Shown here one piece after another: positions 17,719-26,897 of a stretch of 64,000 nt of DNA (within the stretch, counting starts at the first letter, position 1; every line of letters starts with the position of its first letter). The notes below the pieces were generated by a model. The model did not search any database. It saw only the letters and a program-made list of their open reading frames with translations, and was not told where the DNA came from. Origin of the DNA: Chitinimonas prasina (GTDB taxonomy: Bacteria; Pseudomonadota; Gammaproteobacteria; Burkholderiales; Chitinimonadaceae); the NCBI RefSeq assembly GCF_030160395.1, contig NZ_BSOG01000007.1, positions 168,973-232,972 on the forward strand, in the 5' to 3' direction. A program made the translations under genes and the position numbers.

Positions 17719-19536
17719 ATGTCTGCTTTCCCCCTTGTCATCGCCAGTGTCCTGGCATTGTCTGGCACAGCCCTGGCGGCTGGACCGGTATTGATACGCG
17801 ATGTGGCCGTGTTCGACGGCACCCAGCGTCTGCCAGCACGGCATGTGCTGCTGGCAGACGGCAAGATTGCCGATGCGGATTTCAGGGGGGCTACCCCAGA
17901 TGGCGCCACCGAGGTGCGCTGCGACGGCTGTACCCTGCTCCCTGGTTTGGTGGACAGCCATGTGCATGCCTATGCCAACCATGAGCTGCCGCTGTTGCTG
18001 GGGGTCACCACCCAGCTGGATATGTTCATGCCGCTGGATATGGCACGCGACATCAAGGCGCGCATGGCGGCTGGCAAGCTGTTGGATCAGGCCGACCTCT
18101 ATACTGCAGGCACGTTGGTGACGACGCCAGGCGGCCATGGGACTGAGTACGGCTTCACCATCCCCACGCTGAACCGGCCGGAAGATGCCGATGCGTTTAT
18201 CGACGCGCGGCTGGCTGAAGGTTCGGACTTTATCAAGCTGGTCTACGACGACGGTAAGCACTATGGCGTCAACTTCACGACCTTGGACCTGGCCACCCTG
18301 ACGGCGGCGATCAAGGCCACCCATCGACGCGGCAAACTGGCCGTGGTGCATGTGTCCACCCAGGCTGCCGCCAAAGATGCAGTGGCAGCAGGCGCAGACG
18401 GCCTTGTGCACCAGTTTACCGATAGCGAGGTGGACGATGCCTTTGTGCAGCTGGCCAAGCAGAAGAAGATATTCATCATTCCTACCTACGCGGTGAATGA
18501 AAGCGTTTATGGCCGTGCTGGCGGCACCGGCCTGCTGGCGCAAGCCGCCATTGCCGACATGCTGGATGCTGGCCAGCAAGGCGTCTTGAAGCAGGTGATG
18601 CGGCCAGTTGACCGCAGTGCGCGTCTCGATGCCCTGATGCGCGCCAGCCTGGGCAAGCTCAAGGCAGCCGGTGTGCCTATTCTGGCTGGTACGGATGCGG
18701 GTAACCCAGGGACCCTGCATGGCGCCAGCCTGCATCGTGAACTGGAACTGCTGACCCAGGCAGGGCTGAGCGCCAGCGAAGCCCTGGCGGCCGCGACCTC
18801 GGTGCCCGCCAAGGCCTTCGGCCTGCATGACAGCGGTCGCATTGCCAAGGGAATGAAGGCCAATCTGTTGCTGGTAAAGGGCGACCCCAGCATGGATATC
18901 CGCGCTACCCGCAATATTGTTGAAATCTGGAAGGCGGGCGTGGCTGTCAGCCCACTGCGGCAGGCGCGCCAGTTGGCACTGCAGCAGGCTGCGGCGAAGG
19001 CTGCTGCGAGGCCGCAGACGGTCTTGCCGGCGGATGGCAAGCTGGGATTGTTCAGCAGCGATGCTGGCAAACTGGTAATGGCAGCGCCCTTCGGCAGCTG
19101 GCAGCAGAACGTCGATAGCGTGATGAGTGGCAAATCGCAGGTGGTGCTTAGTGCGGGTGCCGGACCCTCGGGCCAGGTCAGCCTCAAGCTGGACGGTGAG
19201 CTGAAACCCGGCTTTGCCTATCCCTGGGCGGGCGTGGCGTTCAATCCCGGCAAGCAGCCCTTTGCGCCGACTGATCTGTCCGCCGCCAAGGGCATACGCT
19301 TCAAGGTGCGAGGCGATGGTGCGACCTATGCACTGCAGGCCTTCTGGCAAGCCGGTGGCTACCAGCCCGCTGCCGCCACCTTCAAGGCGGAGCCCGAATG
19401 GCGCGAGGTGAAACTGGAGTGGGCCAGCCTCAAGGGCTTTGATCCCAAGACCACAACCTGGCTAGGGCTGGTTGCGGCCATGCGCACTGGCCCATTCCAG
19501 TTCGAGCTGGCTGATGTAGGTTTGATTCCGAACTGA
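17719..19536 (+). CDS. Exported amidohydrolase fused to a CIA30-like domain
   Basis: Secreted or periplasmic metal-dependent hydrolase of 605 residues, signal peptide at the start (LALSGTALA). Residues 22 to about 420 are an imidazolonepropionase-type amidohydrolase: GLVDSHVHAY (His81, His83), FIKLVYDDG with the lysine that usually bridges the metals, LAVVHVS, and ILAGTDAGNPGT with the catalytic Asp. The last 170 residues (GSWQQNVDSVMSGKSQ...IRFKVRGDGATYALQAFW...FELADVGLI) match the CIA30/NDUFAF1 galactose-binding-like fold. The gene is followed within 60 bp by a DesK-like kinase and its regulator, so it is probably the output or the signal-processing part of that system. The substrate is unknown. 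Confidence 0.85.
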   Translation: MSAFPLVIASVLALSGTALAAGPVLIRDVAVFDGTQRLPARHVLLADGKIADADFRGATPDGATEVRCDGCTLLPGLVDSHVHAYANHELPLLLGVTTQLDMFMPLDMARDIKARMAAGKLLDQADLYTAGTLVTTPGGHGTEYGFTIPTLNRPEDADAFIDARLAEGSDFIKLVYDDGKHYGVNFTTLDLATLTAAIKATHRRGKLAVVHVSTQAAAKDAVAAGADGLVHQFTDSEVDDAFVQLAKQKKIFIIPTYAVNESVYGRAGGTGLLAQAAIADMLDAGQQGVLKQVMRPVDRSARLDALMRASLGKLKAAGVPILAGTDAGNPGTLHGASLHRELELLTQAGLSASEALAAATSVPAKAFGLHDSGRIAKGMKANLLLVKGDPSMDIRATRNIVEIWKAGVAVSPLRQARQLALQQAAAKAAARPQTVLPADGKLGLFSSDAGKLVMAAPFGSWQQNVDSVMSGKSQVVLSAGAGPSGQVSLKLDGELKPGFAYPWAGVAFNPGKQPFAPTDLSAAKGIRFKVRGDGATYALQAFWQAGGYQPAAATFKAEPEWREVKLEWASLKGFDPKTTTWLGLVAAMRTGPFQFELADVGLIPN

Positions 19537-19593
19537 AGCTGACGGCGCCGGCTGTGGTCGGTGCCGTCTGGTCGGAGGCTCAAGGAGACGCAT

Positions 19594-20709
19594 ATGAAGA
19601 TGAATCCATTGCAGTGCAGGCAAGATGGTGCGATCCAGGCAGACCAGGGGGAGGACGAAAGCTTCTACGACGGCCCCTGGTTCAACCTGATCTACCTTGT
19701 CTTTCTATTCCTGCCGCTACAGCGCATGCAGAGTGAGGGCTGGCTGGCGACGGCCCTGGCGATAGCGGCGTTCCTGCCGCTGCACTTCGGGAGCTTCTAC
19801 GCCACCGGCCCGCGGCTGTGGCTCTGTAGTGCGCTGATTTTCCTCATCGGGGTGGCGCTGTTTCCCTACAACCCGTTTGCCCATACCTTGTTCATCTATG
19901 CCGGTTTCCCAGCCATCAGGGCAAGCATGCGGGAGGCGGCTGCCATGATTGTCATCACGACGGTGGCGTCGTTTGCCTACCTCAGCTGGCACGATATGGG
20001 CGGCGCCTATTATGGCGTGCTCTCAGCCATTCTGCTGGGGGTGGGGTTTGGTACCCTGGGCGCGCGCGCCGGCCGTGCTTCACGCCGGACCATCGCGCAG
20101 AAGGACGAGGAGATAGAGCGGCTGGCGCAGTTGGCGGAGCGCGAGCGTATCGCACGTGACCTGCATGATCTGCTGGGCCATACCCTTAGCCTCATCGCCA
20201 TTAAGGCAGAGCTATCGCACAAGCTGGTGGCGACGGAACCGGCACGGGCCAGTAGTGAGATGCAGGAGGTGGCAGAGGTGGCCCGTTCGGCACTCTCCGA
20301 GGTGCGACAGGCCATCGTCGGCCTGCGCAGCGTGGGTTTGCTGGATGCAACACAGGCGGCGGACACCATGTTGCGTGCGGCTGGTCTCAAGACCGAGCTG
20401 GCCATTGCCAGCCTGCCCAGTCTTAGCCCTGCCAGCGAGCATGCATTGGCGCAGGCCGTGCTGGAAGCCAGTACCAATATTGTGCGCCATGCCGGTGCCA
20501 GCAAGGCTAGGATAGCGGTGTCAATCAACGCTAGCCAGCTGGTGCTGCAGGTAGAGGACGACGGCCGAGGCCAGCACGATATCGTGCCTGGTAATGGCCT
20601 GGCCGGTATGCGCGAGCGACTGGTGGCGGTGGGGGGGCAACTGGATTGGTCAATGCTGCAGCCTGGTACGTGCTTGCGTGCCAGTGTGCCGCTTGCCACG
20701 GCCAGTTGA
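19594..20709 (+). CDS. DesK-type sensor histidine kinase
   Basis: Membrane histidine kinase of 371 residues. About five hydrophobic segments (residues 28-155) form the sensor, like membrane-state sensors of the DesK/LiaS type. A HisKA_3 dimerisation domain follows (ERERIARDLHDLLGHTLSLI, phospho-acceptor His191), then an HATPase domain with N-box EASTNIVRHAGAS, VEDDGRG and GNGLAGMRERL. Start chosen at ATG 19594, behind AAGGAG; the frame is open from 19561. It is co-directional with the amidohydrolase and 28 nt upstream of the response regulator, the expected partner. Confidence 0.9.
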   Translation: MKMNPLQCRQDGAIQADQGEDESFYDGPWFNLIYLVFLFLPLQRMQSEGWLATALAIAAFLPLHFGSFYATGPRLWLCSALIFLIGVALFPYNPFAHTLFIYAGFPAIRASMREAAAMIVITTVASFAYLSWHDMGGAYYGVLSAILLGVGFGTLGARAGRASRRTIAQKDEEIERLAQLAERERIARDLHDLLGHTLSLIAIKAELSHKLVATEPARASSEMQEVAEVARSALSEVRQAIVGLRSVGLLDATQAADTMLRAAGLKTELAIASLPSLSPASEHALAQAVLEASTNIVRHAGASKARIAVSINASQLVLQVEDDGRGQHDIVPGNGLAGMRERLVAVGGQLDWSMLQPGTCLRASVPLATAS

Positions 20710-20737
20710 TGGTGTGAGAGACAAGTTGGGAGAGGGT

Positions 20738-21346
20738 GTGAGCAAGCTGCGTATCGTATTGGCTGAAGATCAGGCGCTGGTACGCGGCGCGTTGGCGGCG
20801 CTGCTGGGGCTGGAGCCCGACCTGGCGGTGATTGCTGAAGCAGGCGATGGCCGCGCTGCGCTGGCGCTGGTCGAAACGCTACGACCTGATATCTTGCTGA
20901 CGGATATCGAGATGCCGCTGATGACAGGCTTGGAACTGGCGCAGCAGGTAAAAGCCCTGCAGCTGCCTACCCGGGTGGTGATTGTGACCACCTTTGGCCG
21001 GGCTGGTTATCTGCGCAGGGCCATGGCTGCTGGCGTGGGTGGCTATCTGCTGAAGGATGCGCCCAGCGAGCAACTAGCATCGGCCATACGGCGTGTGGCG
21101 AGCGGTGGCAGGGCGATAGACCCCGAACTGGCCTTGGCTGGCTGGGATGGGGATGACCCGCTGACCGACCGCGAGCGGCAGGTGCTGCGCTGGGCTGGTG
21201 AGGGTAAATCGTCGTCCGAGATTGCGGGCTTGATCCATCTGTCCGAGGGGACAGTGCGCAACTATCTGTCCGAGGCCATAGGCAAACTGGGTGCGGCCAA
21301 CCGGGTAGAGGCTGCAAGATTGGCGCGGGATAAGGGGTGGCTCTGA
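20738..21346 (+). CDS. NarL/LuxR-type response regulator
   Basis: Partner of the DesK-like kinase; 202 residues. The receiver domain has the acidic pocket (AEDQ at 10-12), phospho-acceptor Asp56 in LLTDIEMP and the conserved Lys in YLLKDAP. The C-terminal HTH is of the LuxR type (LTDRERQVLRWAGEGKSSSEIAGLIHLSEGTVRNYLSEAIGKLGA). GTG 20738 is preferred because GGGAGAGG precedes it and the protein then starts directly with the first receiver strand. The likely target is the TGACA palindrome before the operon. Confidence 0.9.
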   Translation: MSKLRIVLAEDQALVRGALAALLGLEPDLAVIAEAGDGRAALALVETLRPDILLTDIEMPLMTGLELAQQVKALQLPTRVVIVTTFGRAGYLRRAMAAGVGGYLLKDAPSEQLASAIRRVASGGRAIDPELALAGWDGDDPLTDRERQVLRWAGEGKSSSEIAGLIHLSEGTVRNYLSEAIGKLGAANRVEAARLARDKGWL

Positions 21347-21587
21347 GAGCCTGCCCTGGGCTCAAGCCATCGCTGGGTGCTGAGTGATGGGGCCGGCGAC
21401 AGGGCAGCCAAGGCACGGGATGCCTGCGCAGCCTGATACCTTGGGTTCACGCCTGATGGAATCCATCACCGCCTCGCCGCTACAACGGAAGTCCACCTTG
21501 CACGGTGTGTAGATGATGCCTGCCGCCTTGTGCCGACCCGCTGGGATGATCCTGAAAAACCTGTAAAACGGTCGCTACGCTGGCGCG

Positions 21588-22376
21588 CTAACTGGCAAGC
21601 ACCAGGCAGTCGCGACCATGCTGTTTGGCGCGCAGCAGGGCGGCATCGGCGCGGTTGATGGTGTCGGAATAGCTCTCGCCCGGCAAGTGAGCAGCCAGGC
21701 CGGCGCTGACGGTAATGGTGAGTGCCTCGGTGCCCTGGCGAATGGCCAGATTGCGTATGCCCAGGCGCACGCGCTCCACCACCACCTGGGCGGAAGCCAG
21801 ATCAAGCTCTGGCAGAAGGATCAGAAATTCCTCGCCCCCCCATCGTCCACAAAGATCGTACTCGCGTACTTCGGCCTGCATGACGCGGGCAATCTCGATC
21901 AGTACCCGGTCGCCGGTGTCATGGCCATGCTGGTCGTTGACCTGCTTGAAGTGGTCGATATCCACCATAGCGACGCAGAAGTCGTGCTGCAGGCGGCCCG
22001 CGCGCTCCGTCTCGGCCTTGAGCCTTTCCATCAGCAGGCGGCGGTTGGCCAGGGAGGTCAGCACATCGTGGGTGGAAGCTTCTTCCAGCGCAATATTGAG
22101 TTCGCGCATCATCTGCTGGTAGCGGTCGGAGATGCGGGCGACTTTCTCCAGTTGCCGCAGCTGCTTATCGAAGCGTTCAGCCAGGCTCATCTCACGCTCC
22201 CGAGCGATGCTCTGGTAGGCGTCGGAGACGTGGGTGATGCGTTCTATGCGGTTGAGCAGCTCGCGATGCGCCAACCATAGCTGGCTAAGCGCATAGTGCA
22301 TGGGGTGGTCGCTGTTGGCAGGGTCGGCCAGCAGGCGTTTGACCAGTTCGTCCAGATCGCGTTGATCGGGTGTCAT
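21588..22376 (-). CDS. siaD: Diguanylate cyclase SiaD
   Basis: Makes c-di-GMP; last gene of a siaABCD operon. The 262-residue protein has an N-terminal helical region (about 1-95, probably coiled coil and dimerising) and a canonical GGDEF domain with GGEEF at 180-184 and an inhibitory I-site RxxD (Arg171-Asp174). In Pseudomonas aeruginosa, SiaD is activated by binding unphosphorylated SiaC. The arrangement here (siaC 14 nt upstream, siaB and siaA before it) is the same. Soluble, no membrane segment. Confidence 0.9.
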   Translation of the reverse strand: MTPDQRDLDELVKRLLADPANSDHPMHYALSQLWLAHRELLNRIERITHVSDAYQSIAREREMSLAERFDKQLRQLEKVARISDRYQQMMRELNIALEEASTHDVLTSLANRRLLMERLKAETERAGRLQHDFCVAMVDIDHFKQVNDQHGHDTGDRVLIEIARVMQAEVREYDLCGRWGGEEFLILLPELDLASAQVVVERVRLGIRNLAIRQGTEALTITVSAGLAAHLPGESYSDTINRADAALLRAKQHGRDCLVLAS

Positions 22377-22390
22377 CGGATGTGGCCGCC

Positions 22391-22765
22391 TTAGAATCCT
22401 ACTATGGCAAAGGGGAAGGTACAGTCCTCTTTGAACTCCTCAGCCAGGTCGGCTACCCGCTCGTTACGCTTGTCGTAATGCCAGTTTACTGCGACTGGCT
22501 GGCCGGCATGGTGGGCCGCTTCCAGCAGGTCGAAGATATCCATCATGGCTTTTATGCTGCTGGTATTGAGGTAGAGCAGGTGCAGTTCCAGCGTCAAGGG
22601 GCGGCCGGCATCCTGTAGGAACCGCTCTACCCATTCGAATACTTGGTGGAACAGCTCGTAGGAGTTCTCCGGGTAGGAGTCACCCTGCATGGACAACACA
22701 CCCTCGCTCCATTTGCCCTGTATGGCGGGAGTGGACTGGCTGCGGGGGATGGAAAAATCACTCAT
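22391..22765 (-). CDS. siaC: Switch protein SiaC (DUF1987)
   Basis: Small (124 residues) partner-switch protein that in P. aeruginosa is phosphorylated on Thr68 by SiaB, dephosphorylated by SiaA, and activates SiaD when unphosphorylated. Here the sequence LHLLYLNTSSIKAMMD places a Thr exactly at residue 68, followed by Ser69-Ser70. Length and the anti-sigma-antagonist-like alpha/beta layout match. Gaps of 22 nt to siaB and 14 nt to siaD indicate one transcript. Confidence 0.92.
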   Translation of the reverse strand: MSDFSIPRSQSTPAIQGKWSEGVLSMQGDSYPENSYELFHQVFEWVERFLQDAGRPLTLELHLLYLNTSSIKAMMDIFDLLEAAHHAGQPVAVNWHYDKRNERVADLAEEFKEDCTFPFAIVGF

Positions 22766-22787
22766 GGTCTTGGCTCTTGCTGGGTAT

Positions 22788-23333
22788 TCAGATAACGGCG
22801 CGCAGGCTGATGAACGCCCGGTCCTGGTTCAATGGCCGCATGGATGCGAGCAGCGGCTCGCTTGCCTTGCGGGCGATGTCAATCAGTCCCAGGCCTGCGC
22901 CAGTGCTTGCGCTGCCATCACGCGGCTTGCGCAGCTGTTCCTTGTAGATGGCCTTGAGCTGGGCCTTGTCCAGTCCAGCGAGTGACTCCACCTTAGCCAG
23001 CAAGCCGGCGCCGTCGGCAGCGTCCACCATATTGCCAGCTGATACCACGTAACGGCCAGCCTCATCACGGGCTATGACCACCGTGGCGGCTGCTTCCTGC
23101 TCCTGCCAGCCTTTCTGGGCGGCGTAATGGCGGATGTTTTGCGTCATCTCGATATAGACGGAGAAGACATCCATCGCGGCGGAAGGGTGTGCGTGGTCGG
23201 CTTCCAGGTAGTTGCGCAATGCGTTGCCTATTTCTTCGATCAGGCTGCGCGAGATGGGGCCGTTGAAGCAGAGCATGATCTGCTGCCGGTTGTAAGCCTC
23301 CCGCATGCTGAAGAGATCGAATGGTTCCATCAT
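22788..23333 (-). CDS. siaB: Protein kinase SiaB
   Basis: Serine/threonine-type kinase of the GHKL-like SiaB family, 181 residues, predicted to phosphorylate SiaC. Sequence features: DVFSVYIEMTQNIRHYAA (N-box-like, with the Asn for Mg-ATP) and ASTGAGLGLIDIARKAS (G-box-like glycines). Two ATG codons stand in tandem (23333 and 23330); the GGAG is better spaced for the second. It lies 23 nt downstream of siaA. Confidence 0.88.
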   Translation of the reverse strand: MMEPFDLFSMREAYNRQQIMLCFNGPISRSLIEEIGNALRNYLEADHAHPSAAMDVFSVYIEMTQNIRHYAAQKGWQEQEAAATVVIARDEAGRYVVSAGNMVDAADGAGLLAKVESLAGLDKAQLKAIYKEQLRKPRDGSASTGAGLGLIDIARKASEPLLASMRPLNQDRAFISLRAVI

Positions 23334-23356
23334 GGCTCCAGGGTCAGGTAGCGGAA

Positions 23357-25342
23357 TCAGTCAAAACGGAAACACAGCATGGTGATGTCGTCGCGTTGGG
23401 CGTGCTCACCTTGATAGGCTGCCAGGGTAGCAGCGAATGCTTCGCCCTGCTCCGCCAGCGGCAGGCGGGCATGGCGTGCCAGCATCTCGGCAAAACGGCT
23501 GGTACCAAAGCCAAACCCCAGCTCGCCGCCGGCCTGGTCCAGAAAGCCGTCGGTGCTCAGGTAGAAGGTGCGGCCAGGCAGCAGGGGCACATGCTCGTTA
23601 CTGTAATGGCCTACCCGCTTGTCACCGATGGCACGCCGGGCGCCAGGCAGCTCGTCAACCACATCGCCATCGCTGAAATAGAGCGCAATCTTGGCGCCGG
23701 CAAAAGTCACCTGCCGCTGCTTCAGATCCACATAGGCGAGGCCGACATCCATATTGGTGGCCAGGGCCTGCCGCTCTGGCTCGTCCCGTAGCATGCTGCG
23801 GATGATCTGGTCGGCCCGGCTCAGTATGCCGGCAGGGTCATCCAGGCCTACGTCCAGTATGGCCTGGTCTAAGGCGGCGTGGCCCAGCATGGTCATCAAG
23901 GCCCCAGGTACGCCGTGGCCGGCGCAGTCGACCACACCGAACAGGCAGGCGTCGTCGGCGGCGCGGTAGACATAGAAATCACCGCCCACCACATCACGCG
24001 GGCGCCATAGCACGGCATGGCGTTCACCCAAGGCACTCACCAGCTGCCGGTTGGGCAGGATGGCGCGCTGTATCAGGCTGGCGTAGTCGATGGAGTCGTC
24101 TATCTTCTTGTGGGCGGCCACCATTTCGCGGTTGGCCCGCTCCAGTGCCTGGGTGCGCTCACGCACCCGGCTCTCCAGCTCGGTGGTATGGCTGCGTACC
24201 TTGTCGGCCATGATGCCGAAAGCACGGCTCAGTTCGCCGATCTCGTCCTGGCTGCCATGCGGTAGGGCGACGTCGTACTCGCCCGCTGCAATGGCGCGGG
24301 CGGATTGATGCAGGCGCCGCAAGGGCTTGAGCACCAGATGCTCGGCGGCGTAGCCAAAGCCCAGCAGCAGGGCCACCAGCAGCATGCCCAGGGCAATCGC
24401 GGCAGGTGCCAGCCAGCCAGCATCCAGCACTTTCGCGGTATGCAGATCGACAGCCGTGGCGACATGCCATTGCAGCTCGGGCAGATAGGCTATGGCTAGC
24501 AATTGCTGCTTGCCCCCTAGGCTGATCCAGGTGGTATGTACGCCATTAGGCATTGCCTCGGCGGCCTGCATGGTCTGGCGGACCGCGTTCTCGTCATCGG
24601 GCTTCAGCAGGCGGAACAGGGTGCTGCCGCCAGCGTTTTGCTGGGTGCCGGAATTGAAGGCGATCAGCGTCTCATCGGGATGGGCCTGGATGGCACCGTG
24701 CCTGTCCAGAATCATGGGCGTGACGCCCTTCTCACCGCTGACGATAAAGTCGCGCAGGAAATTGCTCAGGTCCAGGCCTGTACCCGCCAGGCCCAGCTTG
24801 CGGTCGCCGACGCTCACCACCACGTTGAACCAAACCCGGGTGACCTTGAGTTTATGGTCGTGGTTGATATTGATGTTGTAGGGCGCTGTGCTGCGCATGG
24901 TATTGAAGAACCAGGCGTCGTTGCTGTCGGCAGGGTCCAGGGTGTAGCGCGGCTCGGTACTGGCGGGCTTTCCGGCCTCGTTTAGAAAGTAGCGGCGACT
25001 GCTATTGCTGATCACGAAATAGGAGTGATCACGAAAATCCCGTCGGTAGCCCTCGGCCTCTCGGAAGAACAGGGCGGACTTGGCAGGATTGGTCTCGTCC
25101 TGCAGCCATTGGCGGGTGACTTCGGAATCAGCAAGGCGCATGGACAGCGCCAGTTCACGTGAGATGGGGGCGAGTATCTTCTGCTGGTTCAGCTGGGTGA
25201 AATTGCGGGCATAGGCCAGCCCGAAGTGGTTGCGGATATTGTCGACCAGCTGCCAGCCGATCAACACGGCAGGTATCAGAGCGATGAGACAGGCCAGCAC
25301 GAGTGCCAGCAAGGATTTACCACGTAAGCCCAGCGCTGCCAT
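23357..25342 (-). CDS. siaA: Membrane-bound PP2C-type phosphatase SiaA
   Basis: First gene of the siaABCD operon. The 661-residue protein has an N-terminal TM, a large periplasmic dCache-like sensor (about 35-310), a second TM (about 325-350), a HAMP domain (LVLKPLRRLHQSARAIAAGEYD), a coiled-coil linker, and a SpoIIE/PP2C phosphatase domain with metal-binding acidic residues in DVVGGDFY, DCAGHGVPGALM, STDGFLDQ and QRDDITML. It should dephosphorylate SiaC in response to an extracellular cue and so raise c-di-GMP. Length and order match Pseudomonas SiaA, which controls aggregation and biofilm formation. Confidence 0.92.
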   Translation of the reverse strand: MAALGLRGKSLLALVLACLIALIPAVLIGWQLVDNIRNHFGLAYARNFTQLNQQKILAPISRELALSMRLADSEVTRQWLQDETNPAKSALFFREAEGYRRDFRDHSYFVISNSSRRYFLNEAGKPASTEPRYTLDPADSNDAWFFNTMRSTAPYNININHDHKLKVTRVWFNVVVSVGDRKLGLAGTGLDLSNFLRDFIVSGEKGVTPMILDRHGAIQAHPDETLIAFNSGTQQNAGGSTLFRLLKPDDENAVRQTMQAAEAMPNGVHTTWISLGGKQQLLAIAYLPELQWHVATAVDLHTAKVLDAGWLAPAAIALGMLLVALLLGFGYAAEHLVLKPLRRLHQSARAIAAGEYDVALPHGSQDEIGELSRAFGIMADKVRSHTTELESRVRERTQALERANREMVAAHKKIDDSIDYASLIQRAILPNRQLVSALGERHAVLWRPRDVVGGDFYVYRAADDACLFGVVDCAGHGVPGALMTMLGHAALDQAILDVGLDDPAGILSRADQIIRSMLRDEPERQALATNMDVGLAYVDLKQRQVTFAGAKIALYFSDGDVVDELPGARRAIGDKRVGHYSNEHVPLLPGRTFYLSTDGFLDQAGGELGFGFGTSRFAEMLARHARLPLAEQGEAFAATLAAYQGEHAQRDDITMLCFRFD

Positions 25343-25456
25343 AGTGATCCCTGTTTTACCCTATCTGGGCGTCGATCTGATTGTGCCGTGCCAAGCGGCG
25401 GCGATCAATCGTGACGTCGAGCGCTGATTGTATTATTTGGCGCGTGCGCAAAACAA

Positions 25457-25476
25457 AGGCGCCCCAGGGGGCGCCT
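25457..25476 (-). terminator. Terminator of the glutamine-synthetase-like gene
   Basis: AGGCGCCCC-N2-GGGGCGCCT stem; on the minus strand it is followed by TTGTTTTG, 20 nt beyond the stop codon at 25498. Confidence 0.85.
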
Positions 25477-25497
25477 AGTCAGCCAAGTCTGGGCGTA

Positions 25498-26847
25498 TCA
25501 GACCAGATTGCCCAAGTAGCGACGCTCCCAAGGCGTGACCTCGTGCCAGAAGCTGGCCATTTCGGTTTCCTTGACTGCAATATAGCTGTCGACAAACTCG
25601 GCGCCCAGCCACTCGCGCGCCAGCTTGCTCTGGCCCATGCGCTCCAGCGCACTGTCCAGCGTGCGCGGCAGGCTGGGGCCGGTCTCACCTTCCTGGTTAA
25701 AGACCGTGCCTTCGGCTTCGGCGGTGGGCTTGAGCTGCTGTTCGATGCCATGCAGGCCGCAGGCCAGGCTGGCGGCCAGTGCCAGATAAGGGTTGGCGTC
25801 GCAGCCGGGAATGCGGTTTTCCACCCGGCGGGCGGCGGCACCAGAGCGGGGAATACGTATGCCCACGGTGCGGTTGTCGTAGCCCCAGCTCAGGTTCACT
25901 GGCGCCGCCATGTGCTTGGCAAAGCGGCGGTAGCTGTTGACGTGTGGGCAGAACAGCGGCATCAGCTCGGGTATGCCTTGCTGCTGGCCGGCGATGAACT
26001 GGTAGAACAGCTCGGTGGGCTGGCCATCTGCCGCGCTGAAGATATTGTTGCCATGGGCATCCACCACGCTTTGATGGATATGCATGGAGCTGCCGGGCTC
26101 GCCCGCCAGCGGCTTGGCCATGAATACCACCTGCAGGCCGTGCTTGAAGCCGATCTCGCGCAGCGCGTATTTGAACAGCAGGGTCTGGTCGGCCAGTTGC
26201 AGGGCATTGCCGTGCAGCAGGTTGATTTCGTACTGGGCCGGGCCTAGTTCATGCACAAAGGTATCGGCAGGGACGTCCAGCGTCTCTAGGGCGGCGTAGA
26301 CCTCGTCCCAGAATGCGGCCAGATCATTCAGGCCGCCCAAGGTAAAGCCCTGGTTGCCGATCTCGGCCCGACCGCGCGGGCCGGAAAAAGGCTGGAACGG
26401 CGCCTCTGGGGTGTTGCCGGCGGCCAGCAGGTAAAACTCCAACTCGGGCGCAACCACGGGCGACCAGCCATGCTGCTGGTAGCGTGCCAACACATTCTTC
26501 AATACCGTGCGGGGGGCGATGGGGGTAGGGGTGCCATCGAGGTCGACGCAATCGTGTATGCACAGCGCACGGGGGCGGCTGGCCCAGGGCACGGGCTTGA
26601 GGGTATCGAGCACCGGCTCCAGCTTCATGTCCGGGTCGCCTTCTCCAGAATACTGGTAGTCTGCCCACTCGCCCGTTACCGTATGTATGGCCACGGCACG
26701 ACACAGCCGCAGCTCGGCGCCGCTGGCAAACGCCTTGGCGGGTAGTCCCTTGCCACGCGGTACGCCGTTGATGTCGGGCACCAGGCACTCCACCTCGCGT
26801 ATGCCATGCTGGTCGAGAAATTCACTGATCTTGTCGTTTGTGCTCAT
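25498..26847 (-). CDS. Glutamine synthetase-like gamma-glutamylpolyamine synthetase (PuuA/PauA type)
   Basis: ATP-dependent ligase of the glutamine synthetase superfamily, 449 residues. Superfamily motifs: VAPELEFYLL and ELGPAQYEINLLHGNAL (metal site acidic residues), GSSMHIHQSV, and NRTVGIRIPRSGAAARRVENRIPGCDANPYLALAA. The IPRS...ENRIPGCDANPYLA form and the absence of the adenylylation loop point to the PuuA/PauA group that glutamylates putrescine or cadaverine rather than housekeeping GlnA. It is last in a run with a glutarate CoA-transferase and glutaryl-CoA dehydrogenase, which suggests cadaverine/lysine-derived substrates. ATG 26847 follows AGGA; the frame extends to 26901 without similarity. 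Confidence 0.85.
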   Translation of the reverse strand: MSTNDKISEFLDQHGIREVECLVPDINGVPRGKGLPAKAFASGAELRLCRAVAIHTVTGEWADYQYSGEGDPDMKLEPVLDTLKPVPWASRPRALCIHDCVDLDGTPTPIAPRTVLKNVLARYQQHGWSPVVAPELEFYLLAAGNTPEAPFQPFSGPRGRAEIGNQGFTLGGLNDLAAFWDEVYAALETLDVPADTFVHELGPAQYEINLLHGNALQLADQTLLFKYALREIGFKHGLQVVFMAKPLAGEPGSSMHIHQSVVDAHGNNIFSAADGQPTELFYQFIAGQQQGIPELMPLFCPHVNSYRRFAKHMAAPVNLSWGYDNRTVGIRIPRSGAAARRVENRIPGCDANPYLALAASLACGLHGIEQQLKPTAEAEGTVFNQEGETGPSLPRTLDSALERMGQSKLAREWLGAEFVDSYIAVKETEMASFWHEVTPWERRYLGNLV

Positions 26848-26897
26848 GGGTATTCCTTGTTTTCTTGCTAGCCGGCCAGTGTGGCCCCGGCCCAGTC

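Noticed and set aside
20594..20737. Upstream extension of the response-regulator frame
   Set aside because: It overlaps the histidine-kinase gene in another frame; GTG 20738 has a good ribosome-binding site and begins the receiver fold.
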